Shown: positions 40,983 through 49,541, counted from the stretch's first letter. The stretch: 64,000 bases of DNA from Rugosimonospora acidiphila (GCF_039543385.1 NZ_BAABJQ010000005.1:186001-250000); one strand, 5' to 3'. Numbers and translations: made by a program. Notes: a model not told the origin generated them from the sequence alone.

Positions 40983-41948
40983 ATGGTCAATCCTCGCTCA
41001 ATAGTTGTCAACGGCGATCTAGGTAGCGGAAAGACCACGATTTCCGTGGAGGTTGCCAGGCGTCTGGATCTGCGCAGAGTCAGCGTCGGCGACCTGTACC
41101 GGGAAATGGCCCAGGGCCGAGGGATGACGGCGTTGCAGCTGAATCTGCACGCCGAACTGGACGACACGGTGGACGGATTCGTCGACCAGCTCCAGCGGGA
41201 GATCGCGGCCTCGGGCGAGCAACTCGTCGTGGACAGCCGGCTGGCCTGGTTCTTCTTTGCCGACGCCTTCAAGGTGCACCTCATCACGGAGCCCACGACC
41301 GCCGCGCGCCGGGTGCTGTCCAGACCCTCCAGCGAGGTCGAGGCGTACTCGTCGCTCGACGAGGCCAAGGAGAAGCTGCGCGACCGCAGCGAGAGCGAGC
41401 GCGACCGCTTCATCGCGCGCTACGGCGTCGACAAGAGCCGGCTGCGCAACTACGACCTGGTCTGCGACACCACCCGGGCGAATCCGAACGAACTCGTGGA
41501 ATTAATTGTCGCCGCATTTGAGGGATCTATCGGCAACGAGATTCTGTCGAATTTCCCCCCGCTCCTCCTGCTCGATCCGTCGCGCATCTATCCGACCGAC
41601 GACTGCGGCAGCCTGCGCGTTGAAAACGAATCCGAACTGGTGGAGAGCATCCGGGAACTGGGCCCGCAATCGCTCGAACCAATCACGATCGGATACGCGG
41701 ATTCGGTGTTCTACGTCATCGATGGGCATCGCAGGCTCAGCGCGGCCATCCGAGGCGGTCTCCCCCTGATCCAGGCCCGGCTGCTGGCGGAGGAGAACGA
41801 GCTGGTCGGCGGTGGCCAGACGGCGCGGGAGTACTTCGAGTCCTCGGTGGACGCCAACAAGATCTACAACTGGGAAGAGGCCCACAAGGTCGAGCTGCCG
41901 CTCCCCCGCCACACCAGGCGGTCCGCGGAGAACACCTCCCAGCCCTGA
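40983..41948 (+). CDS. Fusion of a cytidylate-kinase-like P-loop domain with a ParB/sulfiredoxin-like domain
   Basis: I do not know this protein's function. Residues ~5-185 resemble small nucleotide kinases of the cytidylate kinase-like family: P-loop Gly-Asp-Leu-Gly-Ser-Gly-Lys-Thr-Thr, a Val-Asp-Ser-Arg-Leu-Ala-Trp segment, an Arg-X-Glu-Ser-Glu-Arg lid-like helix and Tyr-Asp-Leu-Val-Cys-Asp-Thr-Thr. Residues ~195-280 resemble the ParB/Srx fold (Leu-Asp-Pro-Ser-Arg-Ile-Tyr-Pro, then Ile-Asp-Gly-His-Arg-Arg-Leu-Ser-Ala-Ala), found in CTPases and in the free-serine kinase SbnI. ATG 40983 is preferred because AGAGGG lies nine bases upstream; ATG 40953 is possible. Lower GC at both flanks suggests transfer. 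It stands alone between unrelated genes. Confidence 0.75.
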   Translation: MVNPRSIVVNGDLGSGKTTISVEVARRLDLRRVSVGDLYREMAQGRGMTALQLNLHAELDDTVDGFVDQLQREIAASGEQLVVDSRLAWFFFADAFKVHLITEPTTAARRVLSRPSSEVEAYSSLDEAKEKLRDRSESERDRFIARYGVDKSRLRNYDLVCDTTRANPNELVELIVAAFEGSIGNEILSNFPPLLLLDPSRIYPTDDCGSLRVENESELVESIRELGPQSLEPITIGYADSVFYVIDGHRRLSAAIRGGLPLIQARLLAEENELVGGGQTAREYFESSVDANKIYNWEEAHKVELPLPRHTRRSAENTSQP

Positions 41949-42030
41949 CGCTCGTCTCCCGAGGTTCATCCCGAGCAGATCGGGCGGTACGAGCTAGCTG
42001 GGCCGGGCGGGCGGTCTGCCCGCCGATCGG

Positions 42031-42054
42031 GTTTGCCGGCCCGGTCCGGGGTAT
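42031..42054 (+). promoter_or_regulatory. SigB-type promoter of the heptose/carbamoyl cluster
   Basis: GTTT (42031-42034), a 14-base spacer and GGGTAT (42049-42054) match the published Streptomyces SigB consensus GNNT-N14/16-GGGTAC/T. The ATG of the carbamoyltransferase follows ten bases later at 42065, so the transcript would have almost no leader. It is the only clear promoter seen for the 11-kb cluster downstream. Confidence 0.65.
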
Positions 42055-42064
42055 TCGCGCCGGC

Positions 42065-43726
42065 ATGCGGGTTCTGGGGATCAATGCCGTCTTCCACGAT
42101 CCCGCCGCCGCGCTGGTCGTGGACGGGCAGGTCGTGGCGGCGGCCGAGGAGGAGCGGTTCAGCCGGCGTAAGCACGGCAAGCGGCCGGTTCCGTTCTCCG
42201 CCTGGGAGCTGCCCGAGCGGGCCGCCCGCTGGTGCCTGGACGCGGCCGGCCTGCGCCCGGACGAGCTGGACGCGGTCGGGTACTCCTTCGATCCCAGCCT
42301 GTGCCTGCCGGCCGACCGGCTCGGCCTGTCCGACCCCTGGGACTGGCTGCGCCAGGAGTACGCCGCCCGAGCGCCCCAGTTCCTGGCCACCGCGCTACCC
42401 GGGCTGGACCCGGCGCTGGTCAGGTTCGTACCGCACCACGCCGCCCACGCGGCCTCGGCCGCCCTGGCCGCCCCGGCCGAGTACGGGCAGGGCGACTGCG
42501 CGGTACTGGTGCTGGACGGGCGGGGCGAACGGGCCAGCCACCTCGCCGGCCGGTACGAGAAGGGCCAGCTCACCCCGCTTTTCAGCCAATCCCTGCCGCA
42601 CTCGCTCGGCCTGCTCTACGAGCAGCTGACCGAGCACCTGGGCTTCCTGCGGTCCAGCGACGAGTACAAGGTGATGGCGCTGGCCTCGTACGGCACGCCC
42701 CGGTTCCTCGGTGCCCTGCGCGAGGCGGTGACGGTCACCGGTACCGGCGGCTTCACCGCCGCGCGGGTCGACCTCGCGGCGCTGGCCGGGACTCGGCGGC
42801 CGGACGGGCCGATCCGCGCGGAGCACGCGGACCTGGCGGCGAGCGTGCAGGCCCGGCTGGAAGAGGTGGTCATCGACCTGGCCCGGTGGCTGCACGACGC
42901 GGCCGGCGGCCCGGCCGCCCTGGTGCTGGCCGGCGGGGTGGCGCTCAACTGCGTCGCCAACGCGCGGCTCGCCGGTACCGGGCCGTTCCGCGCGGTCTGG
43001 GTGCAGCCGGCGGCGGGCGACGCCGGTACCGCGCTGGGCGCCGCGCTGCACCTGTCGAGCCTGGACGGCAAGCCGATCGCGCCGATGCCGGGCGCCGATC
43101 TGGGACGCGGGTACTCCGACGAGCAGATCGAGGCGGAGCTGCGCCGGGCCCGGGTCCGCTACCAGCGCCCCGCGTCGGTGGCCGCCGAGGCGGCCCGGGT
43201 GCTGGCCGCCAACGGAGTGGTCGCCTGGTTCCAGGGCCGGGCCGAGTACGGGCCCCGGGCGCTGGGCCACCGGTCGCTGCTGGCCCACCCGGGCCACGCC
43301 GGAAACACCGAGCGGCTCAACGAGGTCAAGGGGCGCGAACAGTTCCGGCCGGTGGCCCCGATGGTGCTGGCCGGCCGGGCCGGGGAGCTGTTCGACGGCG
43401 TGCTGCCCAGCCCGTACATGCTGTTCACCCACCGGGTACGGGACGGCTGGCGGGACCGGATACCGGCGGTGGTGCACGTGGACGGCACGGCCCGGATCCA
43501 GACCGTCGATCCGGCCGCCGAGCCGCTGGTCGCCGAGCTGCTGACCCGTTTCGAGGCGGCCACCGGCCTGCCGGTGGTGGTGAACACCTCGCTGAACACC
43601 GCCGGCCGCCCGATGGTGGACACCCCCGCCGAGGCGCTGGAACTGTTCGGCGCGGCGCCCGTCGACCTGCTGGCGATCGGGCCGTTCACGGTGGCCCGCG
43701 ACCCGCTCGACCCGGCGTCGCAGTGA
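42065..43726 (+). CDS. NodU/TobZ-family O-carbamoyltransferase
   Basis: A 553-residue enzyme that transfers a carbamoyl group from carbamoyl phosphate, via carbamoyl-adenylate, to a hydroxyl of a sugar or natural product. The N-terminal YrdC/Kae1-like part starts Gly-Ile-Asn-Ala-Val-Phe-His-Asp-Pro-Ala-Ala and has the metal-binding His-His-Ala-Ala-His-Ala motif. The C-terminal domain shows Gly-Arg-Ala-Glu-Tyr-Gly-Pro-Arg-Ala-Leu-Gly-His-Arg-Ser. It is first in a cluster of heptose and glycosyltransferase genes, so the acceptor is probably a sugar of that glycan. Its stop overlaps the next GTG. Confidence 0.92.
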   Translation: MRVLGINAVFHDPAAALVVDGQVVAAAEEERFSRRKHGKRPVPFSAWELPERAARWCLDAAGLRPDELDAVGYSFDPSLCLPADRLGLSDPWDWLRQEYAARAPQFLATALPGLDPALVRFVPHHAAHAASAALAAPAEYGQGDCAVLVLDGRGERASHLAGRYEKGQLTPLFSQSLPHSLGLLYEQLTEHLGFLRSSDEYKVMALASYGTPRFLGALREAVTVTGTGGFTAARVDLAALAGTRRPDGPIRAEHADLAASVQARLEEVVIDLARWLHDAAGGPAALVLAGGVALNCVANARLAGTGPFRAVWVQPAAGDAGTALGAALHLSSLDGKPIAPMPGADLGRGYSDEQIEAELRRARVRYQRPASVAAEAARVLAANGVVAWFQGRAEYGPRALGHRSLLAHPGHAGNTERLNEVKGREQFRPVAPMVLAGRAGELFDGVLPSPYMLFTHRVRDGWRDRIPAVVHVDGTARIQTVDPAAEPLVAELLTRFEAATGLPVVVNTSLNTAGRPMVDTPAEALELFGAAPVDLLAIGPFTVARDPLDPASQ

Positions 43727-45138
43727 GCCGCGACCGCGGGAACGACGGCGGGCTGAGCATCGTCATCCCCACCCTCGGGCGCGGCAGCCTCGACCCGCTG
43801 GTACGGCGGCTGGAACGGCAGGTGGACACCGCCGGGGTTCCGGTCGAACTGCTGGTCGTACCCGACTCCGACCGGGCCGGCCCGGCGCGGGCCCGCAACC
43901 GGGGATGGGCGGCGGCCCGGCACGACTGGGTGGCGTTCCTCGACGACGACGTGCTGCCCGCGCCCGACTGGCTGGCGGCGCTGGTCCGCGACCTGGATCA
44001 GCCGCCGGAGGTCGGTGGCGTGCAGGGCGTGCTGAGCGTGCCGCGCTCGGGGCGCCCGGACGACTGGGAGCGCAACACCGCCGGGCTGGCCCGGGCCGCG
44101 TGGGCCACGGCCGACATGGCGTACCGGCGGGCCGCCCTCGCCTCGGTCGGCGGGTTCGACGAGCGGTTCCCCCGGGCGTACCGGGAGGACGCCGACCTGG
44201 CGCACCGGGTGCGCCGGCGGGGATGGCGGCTGGTGGTCGGCGAGCGGCGGACGGTGCATCCGGTCCGGCCGGCCGGCCGCTGGGTCAGCCTCGGCGCGCA
44301 GCGCGGCAACGCGGACGACGCGCTGCTGCGCCGGCTGTACGGGCCGGATTGGCACGAGCGGCTGGACGCCCCGGCCGGACGCCGGCACCGGCACGCGGCG
44401 GTGGTCGCCGCCGGCCTGACCTGCGCGGCCCTGGCGTCCACCGCGCTGGCGTCCACCGCCCTGGCGTCCACCGCGCTGGCCCGCGTTCGACGATCCGGCC
44501 CGGCCCCGATCAGCCCTGCCCCAACAAGCCCCGCCCCGACGAGCCGGGCCCTGACGAGCCGGGCCCTGACGAGCGCGGCGCTGACGAGCCAGGCCCTGAG
44601 GGGCGCCGCGCTGGCCGGCGCGGCGTGGCTGGGCGGCACCGCGGAGTTCGCCGCGGCCCGGGCCCGGCAGGCGCCCGGTTCCGACCCCGCGGCGTTGCTG
44701 CTCACCAGCGTCCTGATCCCGCCCCTCGCGGTCGGCCACTGGCTGGTCGGGTGGGTGCGCCACCGGGGCGCCCGGCCGTGGCCGGACGCCGCCGACCCGC
44801 CGAAGCGCCCGGGGCCCGTCCCGCCGAGGACCCGCGACGCCACCTCTTCCCCGGGGCGGCCGGTCGGAGACGGACGCCGCCCCGCCGGGGACCACGGCGG
44901 CGCGGACCACCGCGGCGCGGACCGGGGCCGCGGCGGCACCCGGCCGGCACCGGAAACACCGCCTCTGACCTGCGGTGATACCCCGGCGGAAGGGCCGGAG
45001 GGTACCTCCATCGCTTCTCCTGCTTCTTCTCCTTCGAGAAGCGTTTATCGAGGAACACCTCGGGAATCGGCCTCTCATGTCCGTATCAGTGCAGCTAGGC
45101 CGGCATGGAGGTCGGTTCGACGCGGCGCTGTTGGATAG
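43723..45138 (+). CDS. GT2-family glycosyltransferase with repeat-rich C-terminal extension
   Basis: A GT-A glycosyltransferase, 471 residues. The catalytic domain (~1-210) has Ser-Ile-Val-Ile-Pro-Thr-Leu-Gly-Arg-Gly, the Leu-Asp-Asp-Asp-Val metal motif and Arg-Glu-Asp-Ala-Asp-Leu as the acceptor-side acid. After residue ~225 come repeats (Ala-Leu-Ala-Ser-Thr three times; Thr-Ser-Pro-Ala-Pro/Thr-Ser-Arg-Ala-Leu types), a hydrophobic stretch near residue 325, and a basic/acidic low-complexity tail. The tail overlaps the next gene by about 60 bases, so the real protein end deserves checking. The GTG overlaps the upstream stop (GTGA). Confidence 0.82.
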   Translation: MSRDRGNDGGLSIVIPTLGRGSLDPLVRRLERQVDTAGVPVELLVVPDSDRAGPARARNRGWAAARHDWVAFLDDDVLPAPDWLAALVRDLDQPPEVGGVQGVLSVPRSGRPDDWERNTAGLARAAWATADMAYRRAALASVGGFDERFPRAYREDADLAHRVRRRGWRLVVGERRTVHPVRPAGRWVSLGAQRGNADDALLRRLYGPDWHERLDAPAGRRHRHAAVVAAGLTCAALASTALASTALASTALARVRRSGPAPISPAPTSPAPTSRALTSRALTSAALTSQALRGAALAGAAWLGGTAEFAAARARQAPGSDPAALLLTSVLIPPLAVGHWLVGWVRHRGARPWPDAADPPKRPGPVPPRTRDATSSPGRPVGDGRRPAGDHGGADHRGADRGRGGTRPAPETPPLTCGDTPAEGPEGTSIASPASSPSRSVYRGTPRESASHVRISAARPAWRSVRRGAVG

Positions 45139-46762
45139 GGACGGGACGCTGGTGCGTGACGTCCCCTACAACGGTGACCCCGATCGAGTGGAGCCGATGC
45201 CGGGTGCCGCCGAGGCGTTGGCCCGGCTGCGCGCCCGCGGGCTGCGCCTCGGGGTGGTCAGCAACCAGTCCGGCATCGGCCGGGGGCACATCGACGAGGC
45301 CGCCGTGGCGCGGGTCAACGCGCGCATCGACGAACTGCTCGGGCCGTTCGACACCTGGCAGGTCTGCCCGCACACCCAGCGCGACCGGTGCCGCTGCCGC
45401 AAGCCGGCGCCCGGCCTGATCGAGCGGGCGGCGCGGGCGCTGGGCACCACCCCGCAGCGCTGCGTGATGATCGGCGACATCGGCGCGGACGTGGACGCGG
45501 CGACCGCGGCCGGCGCGACCGGGCTGCTGGTGCCGACCGAGGCGACCCGGGCGGCCGAGGTGGCGCAGGCTCCGGCGGTGGTGGGCAGCCTGGGCGACGC
45601 GGTGGACTGGATCCTGGCCCGGGAGTCTCTGCTGCACCCGCCGGTACCGGCCGCGCCGGCCGGCGGCAACGTGCTGGCGGTGCGCGCGGACTCGGCCGGG
45701 GACGTATTGATCTGCGGCCCGGCGATCCGGGCGCTGGCCGCCCGGGCGACCCGGGTCACCTTGCTGTGCGGGCCGCGCGGGCGGGCCGCCGCTCAGCTGC
45801 TGCCCGGCGTTGACGAGATCATCGAATGGCCCATGCCGTGGATCGACTCCGGCGCCGGGCCGGTCGATCCGGAGTCGGTCGCCGCGCTGCTCGCCGAGGT
45901 GAACGCGGGCGGCATCGACGAGGCGGTCATCTTCACGTCGTACCACCAGTCGGCCCTCCCGCTGGCGCTGCTACTGCGGATGGCCGGGGTGGCACGGATC
46001 TCGGCGATCAGCGACGACTACGCCGGCGGCCTGCTGGACGTGCGGCACCGGGTGCCGCCGGGCGTACCGGAGCCGGAGCGCGCGCTCTCGCTCGCCGCGG
46101 CGGCCGGGTACCCGCTGCCGGACGGCGCGGACAGCGGCCTGCGCGTCAACGTGGACGCCCGCGGGCGCACCCACCCGGACCCGGACCGCGACGAGGATCC
46201 GGGCGACGACATCGACAACTCCGGCAGCGGCAGCGGTGGCGGCGGCAGCGGGGACGGCACGGCCCGGCCCAAGTCCGGTTACGTGCTGGTGCATCCGGGC
46301 GCCAGCGTCCCGGCCCGGGCCTGCCCGCCCGAGCGCTGCGCCGCGATCGTCGCCGCGCTGACCGCGGCGGGGCGGGACGTGGTGGTCACCGGCGGGCCCG
46401 ACGAGCGGGAACTGACCGAGTTCGTGGCCGGCGATGTCGCGCACAACCAGGGCGGGGACACGGATCTGGCCGGGCTGGCCCGGCTCATCGCCGGCGCCGA
46501 CGCGCTGGTGTCCGGCAACACCGGCCCGGCGCACCTGGCCGCCGCCGTCGGCACCCCGGTGGTGAGCCTGTTCGCCCCGACCGTCCCGTTTGGACAGTGG
46601 GGGCCGTACCAGGTGCCCACGGTACGGCTCGGCGAGCAGTTGGCGGCGTGCCGCGACAGCCGCGCGGTGCAGTGCCCGGTGGCCGGGCACCCATGCCTGA
46701 GCCGGATCGATCCGGCCGACGTGGTGGCAGCGGTCGACGCGCTGGTCGGAGGTACCCGGTGA
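45077..46762 (+). CDS. Fusion: GmhB-like heptose bisphosphate phosphatase + GT9 heptosyltransferase-like domain
   Basis: A 561-residue two-domain protein. Residues ~10-170 are a HAD phosphatase of the GmhB/HisB type: Leu-Asp-Arg-Asp-Gly-Thr-Leu-Val, Ser-Asn-Gln-Ser-Gly-Ile-Gly-Arg-Gly, the zinc-loop Cys-Pro-His-X(n)-Cys-X-Cys, Arg-Lys-Pro and Gly-Asp-Ile-Gly-Ala-Asp. Residues ~195-560 are a GT9 (heptosyltransferase-like) GT-B domain with Val-His-Pro-Gly-Ala-Ser and Gly-Asn-Thr-Gly-Pro-Ala-His-Leu-Ala-Ala, interrupted by an Asp/Ser/Gly linker near residues 370-395. GmhB removes the 7-phosphate from heptose 1,7-bisphosphate; GT9 enzymes use ADP-heptose. ATG 45077 is chosen over an upstream ATG 44975 on homology. 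Confidence 0.88.
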   Translation: MSVSVQLGRHGGRFDAALLDRDGTLVRDVPYNGDPDRVEPMPGAAEALARLRARGLRLGVVSNQSGIGRGHIDEAAVARVNARIDELLGPFDTWQVCPHTQRDRCRCRKPAPGLIERAARALGTTPQRCVMIGDIGADVDAATAAGATGLLVPTEATRAAEVAQAPAVVGSLGDAVDWILARESLLHPPVPAAPAGGNVLAVRADSAGDVLICGPAIRALAARATRVTLLCGPRGRAAAQLLPGVDEIIEWPMPWIDSGAGPVDPESVAALLAEVNAGGIDEAVIFTSYHQSALPLALLLRMAGVARISAISDDYAGGLLDVRHRVPPGVPEPERALSLAAAAGYPLPDGADSGLRVNVDARGRTHPDPDRDEDPGDDIDNSGSGSGGGGSGDGTARPKSGYVLVHPGASVPARACPPERCAAIVAALTAAGRDVVVTGGPDERELTEFVAGDVAHNQGGDTDLAGLARLIAGADALVSGNTGPAHLAAAVGTPVVSLFAPTVPFGQWGPYQVPTVRLGEQLAACRDSRAVQCPVAGHPCLSRIDPADVVAAVDALVGGTR

Positions 46763-47727
46763 GGGTACTGCTCTGGCACGTCCACGGATCGTGGACCACC
46801 GCATTCGTGCAGGGCAAGCACACCTACTTCGTACCGACCACGCCGGATCGGGGGCCGTGGGGACGCGGCCGGGCCGACACGTACCCCTGGCCGGACACGG
46901 TCGTCGAGGTGAGCCCGGAGCAGATGTCCACATTGGACGTCGATGTGGTGGTACTGCAGCGACCGGAGGAGTGGGATCTGGCGCAGCGGTGGCTGAACCG
47001 CCGGCTGTGCCGCGACGTGCCGGCCGTGTTCGTCGAACACAACACGCCGCGCGGGGACGTGCCCAACACCCGGCATCCGATGGCCGACCGGGATGGGCTG
47101 ACCCTCGCGCACGTCACCCACTTCAACGCGCTGATGTGGGATGGCGGCGGCACCCGACAGACCGTGATCGAGCACGGTATCCCGGACCCCGGCCACCAGT
47201 ACACCGGCGAGCTGGAGCGCTTCGGTGTGGCCATCAACGAGCCGGTACGCCGCTGGCGGGTCACCGGCACCGACCTGCTGCCCCGGTTCGCGGCGGTGGC
47301 CCCGCTGGACGTGTACGGCATCGGTACCGCGTCGCTCGCCGAGCAGGCACCCGAGACGGTCACCGCGTACGACGACCCACCGCAGGCGTGGATGCACACT
47401 CAGCTGGCCCAGCGCCGGGTCTACCTGCACCCGATGCGGTGGACCTCGCTGGGCCTGTCCCTGCTGGAGGCGATGAGCCTGGGCATGCCGGTGGTGGTCC
47501 TGGCCACCACGGAGGCGGTCGAGGCGGTGCCACCGGATGCCGGCGTGCTGTCCACCAACATCGACGTGCTGGTCGACGCCGCACGCTGGCTGCTGGAAGA
47601 GCCAGCGGACGCCAGACGCCTGGGCGATCGTGCCCGGACGGTGGCACAGGCCAGGTACGGCCTGGACCGGTTCCTGTCCGACTGGGACCGACTGCTGATG
47701 GAGGTGAGTCCTTGCGCATCGCAATGA
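46759..47727 (+). CDS. Glycosyltransferase (GT-B type, GT4-like)
   Basis: A 322-residue protein beginning Val-Leu-Leu-Trp-His-Val-His-Gly-Ser-Trp. The C-terminal nucleotide-sugar half has Leu-His-Pro-Met-Arg-Trp-Thr-Ser-Leu-Gly-Leu-Ser-Leu-Leu-Glu-Ala-Met, similar to the donor site of GT4 enzymes. It is shorter than usual GT4 proteins (~380), so the family placement is tentative. Overlaps upstream by four bases (GTGA) and downstream by 16 bases. Presumed to add one sugar to the heptose glycan. Confidence 0.8.
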   Translation: MRVLLWHVHGSWTTAFVQGKHTYFVPTTPDRGPWGRGRADTYPWPDTVVEVSPEQMSTLDVDVVVLQRPEEWDLAQRWLNRRLCRDVPAVFVEHNTPRGDVPNTRHPMADRDGLTLAHVTHFNALMWDGGGTRQTVIEHGIPDPGHQYTGELERFGVAINEPVRRWRVTGTDLLPRFAAVAPLDVYGIGTASLAEQAPETVTAYDDPPQAWMHTQLAQRRVYLHPMRWTSLGLSLLEAMSLGMPVVVLATTEAVEAVPPDAGVLSTNIDVLVDAARWLLEEPADARRLGDRARTVAQARYGLDRFLSDWDRLLMEVSPCASQ

Positions 47728-48929
47728 TCTCCGAGCATGCCAGCCCGCTCGCGGCGATCGGCGGAGTCGACGCCGGCGGGCAGAACCTGCACGTGGCCGA
47801 GCTGTCCGCCGCGCTGGCCGCGGCAGGGCACGACGTGCGGGTCTACACCCGCCGGGACGGCGTCGACCAGTCCGAGGCGGTGCGCGCGGGCGCCGGGTTC
47901 ACCGTCGTACACGTGCCGGCCGGTCCGGCCCGGCGGCTGTCAAAGGACGAGCTGCTGCCGTACATGGGTGAGTTCGGGCAGTGGCTGGCGCACCAGTGGG
48001 CGACCGGGCCGTGGGCGCCGGACCTGGTGCACGCGCACTTCTGGATGAGCGGACTGGCCGCGCTGACCGCGCGGGCCAGGTTCTCGGTGCCGGTGGTGCA
48101 GACCTACCACGCGCTGGGCGTGGTCAAGCGCCGGTACCAGGGCGCCCTGGACACCAGCCCGGCGCAGCGGATCAGCTACGAACGGATCCTCGGCAAGCAG
48201 GTGGACCAGGTCATCGCGCAGTGCTCGGACGAGCTGGCCGAACTGGTGGCCCTGGGGGTACCCCGGCGCTCGATCCGGCTGATCCCCTCCGGCGTGGACG
48301 CCACCCGGTTCACCCCGAACGGCCCCTCCGCGCTGCCGCGCCGCGCCGGACGCATCCTGTCCGTGGGGCGGCTGGTGGAGCGCAAGGGGTACGCCGACCT
48401 GATCGAGGCCATGCGACTGCTGCCCGACGCCGAGGCGGTGATCGTCGGCGGCCCGCCGGCCAGCCAGCTGGACGACGACCCGGTGGCCACGCACCTGCGC
48501 CAGCTCGCGGCCGACAACGGGGTGGCCGACCGGGTCCGGCTCACCGGCGCGGTGGCCCGCGAGGAGATGCCGGAGTGGTACCGCAGCGCCGACCTGGTGG
48601 CCTGCCCGGCCTGGTACGAACCGTTCGGGCTCACCCCCCTGGAGGCGATGGCCTGCGGGGTACCGGTCGTCGCGTACGCGGTCGGCGGGCTCGTGGACAC
48701 GGTGGTCGACTCGGTCACCGGGTACCTGGTGCCGCCACGCGACCATCGCGCCCTGGCCAAGACCCTGCGCGAACTGCTGGCCGATCCGGTGCGGCGGCTG
48801 GAGTTCGGGGCGGCGGCGGTCGACCGGGCGGCGGAGTGCTACTCCTGGTCGCGCACGGCGGAGCAGCTCGTCGCCGTGTATCAGCAGCTCGCCCGGGTCG
48901 AGGAGCCGGTCGAGGCGGTGGCCAGATGA
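47712..48929 (+). CDS. GT4-family glycosyltransferase, TTG start
   Basis: A 405-residue GT-B enzyme. The N-terminal Ser-Glu-His-Ala-Ser-Pro-Leu and Gly-Gly-Gln-Asn-Leu-His-Val segment and the donor-site Gly-Arg-Leu-Val-Glu-Arg-Lys-Gly and Tyr-Glu-Pro-Phe-Gly-Leu-Thr-Pro-Leu-Glu resemble sucrose-phosphate-synthase/MshA-like GT4 proteins. The start is TTG at 47712: GGAGGTG (47700-47706) is at correct distance and the conserved Arg-Ile-Ala-Met-Ile-Ser follows directly. It overlaps the previous gene by 16 bases and gmhA by four. Donor and acceptor unknown. Confidence 0.88.
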   Translation: MRIAMISEHASPLAAIGGVDAGGQNLHVAELSAALAAAGHDVRVYTRRDGVDQSEAVRAGAGFTVVHVPAGPARRLSKDELLPYMGEFGQWLAHQWATGPWAPDLVHAHFWMSGLAALTARARFSVPVVQTYHALGVVKRRYQGALDTSPAQRISYERILGKQVDQVIAQCSDELAELVALGVPRRSIRLIPSGVDATRFTPNGPSALPRRAGRILSVGRLVERKGYADLIEAMRLLPDAEAVIVGGPPASQLDDDPVATHLRQLAADNGVADRVRLTGAVAREEMPEWYRSADLVACPAWYEPFGLTPLEAMACGVPVVAYAVGGLVDTVVDSVTGYLVPPRDHRALAKTLRELLADPVRRLEFGAAAVDRAAECYSWSRTAEQLVAVYQQLARVEEPVEAVAR

Positions 48930-49507
48930 ACCTCGAACACGTCGACGCGCTGCGCGACGCGCTGGACGAGTTCCGTGGCGAGGCGCCCCGGCTGGCGGAC
49001 TGGGCCGCGCAGCTGGCCTGGACCCTGCCGCGCGGTGGCCGGCTGCTGGCCGCCGGCAACGGTGGCAGCGCGGCACAGGCGCAGCACCTGGTCTGCGAGC
49101 TGGTCGGCAAGCTGGACGCGGACCGGGCACCGATGTCCGGCATCGCGCTGTGCGCCGAGACCAACGGACTGACCGCGATCGCCAACGACTACGGGTACGA
49201 ACAGGTCTTCGCCAGGCAGGTGCGTGCACACGCACGAAATGGGGACGTGGTGGTGCTGCTGTCCACGAGCGGGCGCAGCCGCAACGTGCTGGCCGCCGCG
49301 GACGAGGCCCGGGAACTGGGGCTGGCGGTCTGGGGGCTGACCGGCGCCCTGCCCAACCCGCTGGCCGCGCGCTGCACGGAGGTGCTCGCGGTGCCCAGCA
49401 CGGACACCCAGGTGGTGCAGGAGTTGCATCTGGTGGCGGTACACCTGCTGTGCGGGTACCTGGACGCGCTGCTGGAGGCGCCGCTGGTCGCCGAGGTGGC
49501 ATCGTGA
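48926..49507 (+). CDS. gmhA: Sedoheptulose-7-phosphate isomerase (GmhA-like SIS protein)
   Basis: A 193-residue SIS-domain isomerase with the GmhA signature Ala-Gly-Asn-Gly-Gly-Ser-Ala-Ala-Gln-Ala-Gln-His, Leu-Ser-Thr-Ser-Gly-Arg-Ser and a late Gln-Glu-Leu-His-Leu-Val-Ala-Val-His that holds zinc-site residues. GmhA converts sedoheptulose 7-phosphate to D-glycero-D-manno-heptose 7-phosphate, the committed step to ADP-heptose. Its ATG overlaps the preceding stop. With hldE next and a gmhB-type phosphatase upstream, the full D,D-heptose route is encoded here. Confidence 0.9.
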   Translation: MNLEHVDALRDALDEFRGEAPRLADWAAQLAWTLPRGGRLLAAGNGGSAAQAQHLVCELVGKLDADRAPMSGIALCAETNGLTAIANDYGYEQVFARQVRAHARNGDVVVLLSTSGRSRNVLAAADEARELGLAVWGLTGALPNPLAARCTEVLAVPSTDTQVVQELHLVAVHLLCGYLDALLEAPLVAEVAS

Positions 49508-49541
49508 GGCCCGGACGCCTCCGGCCCGCCGGAGCGACGCC

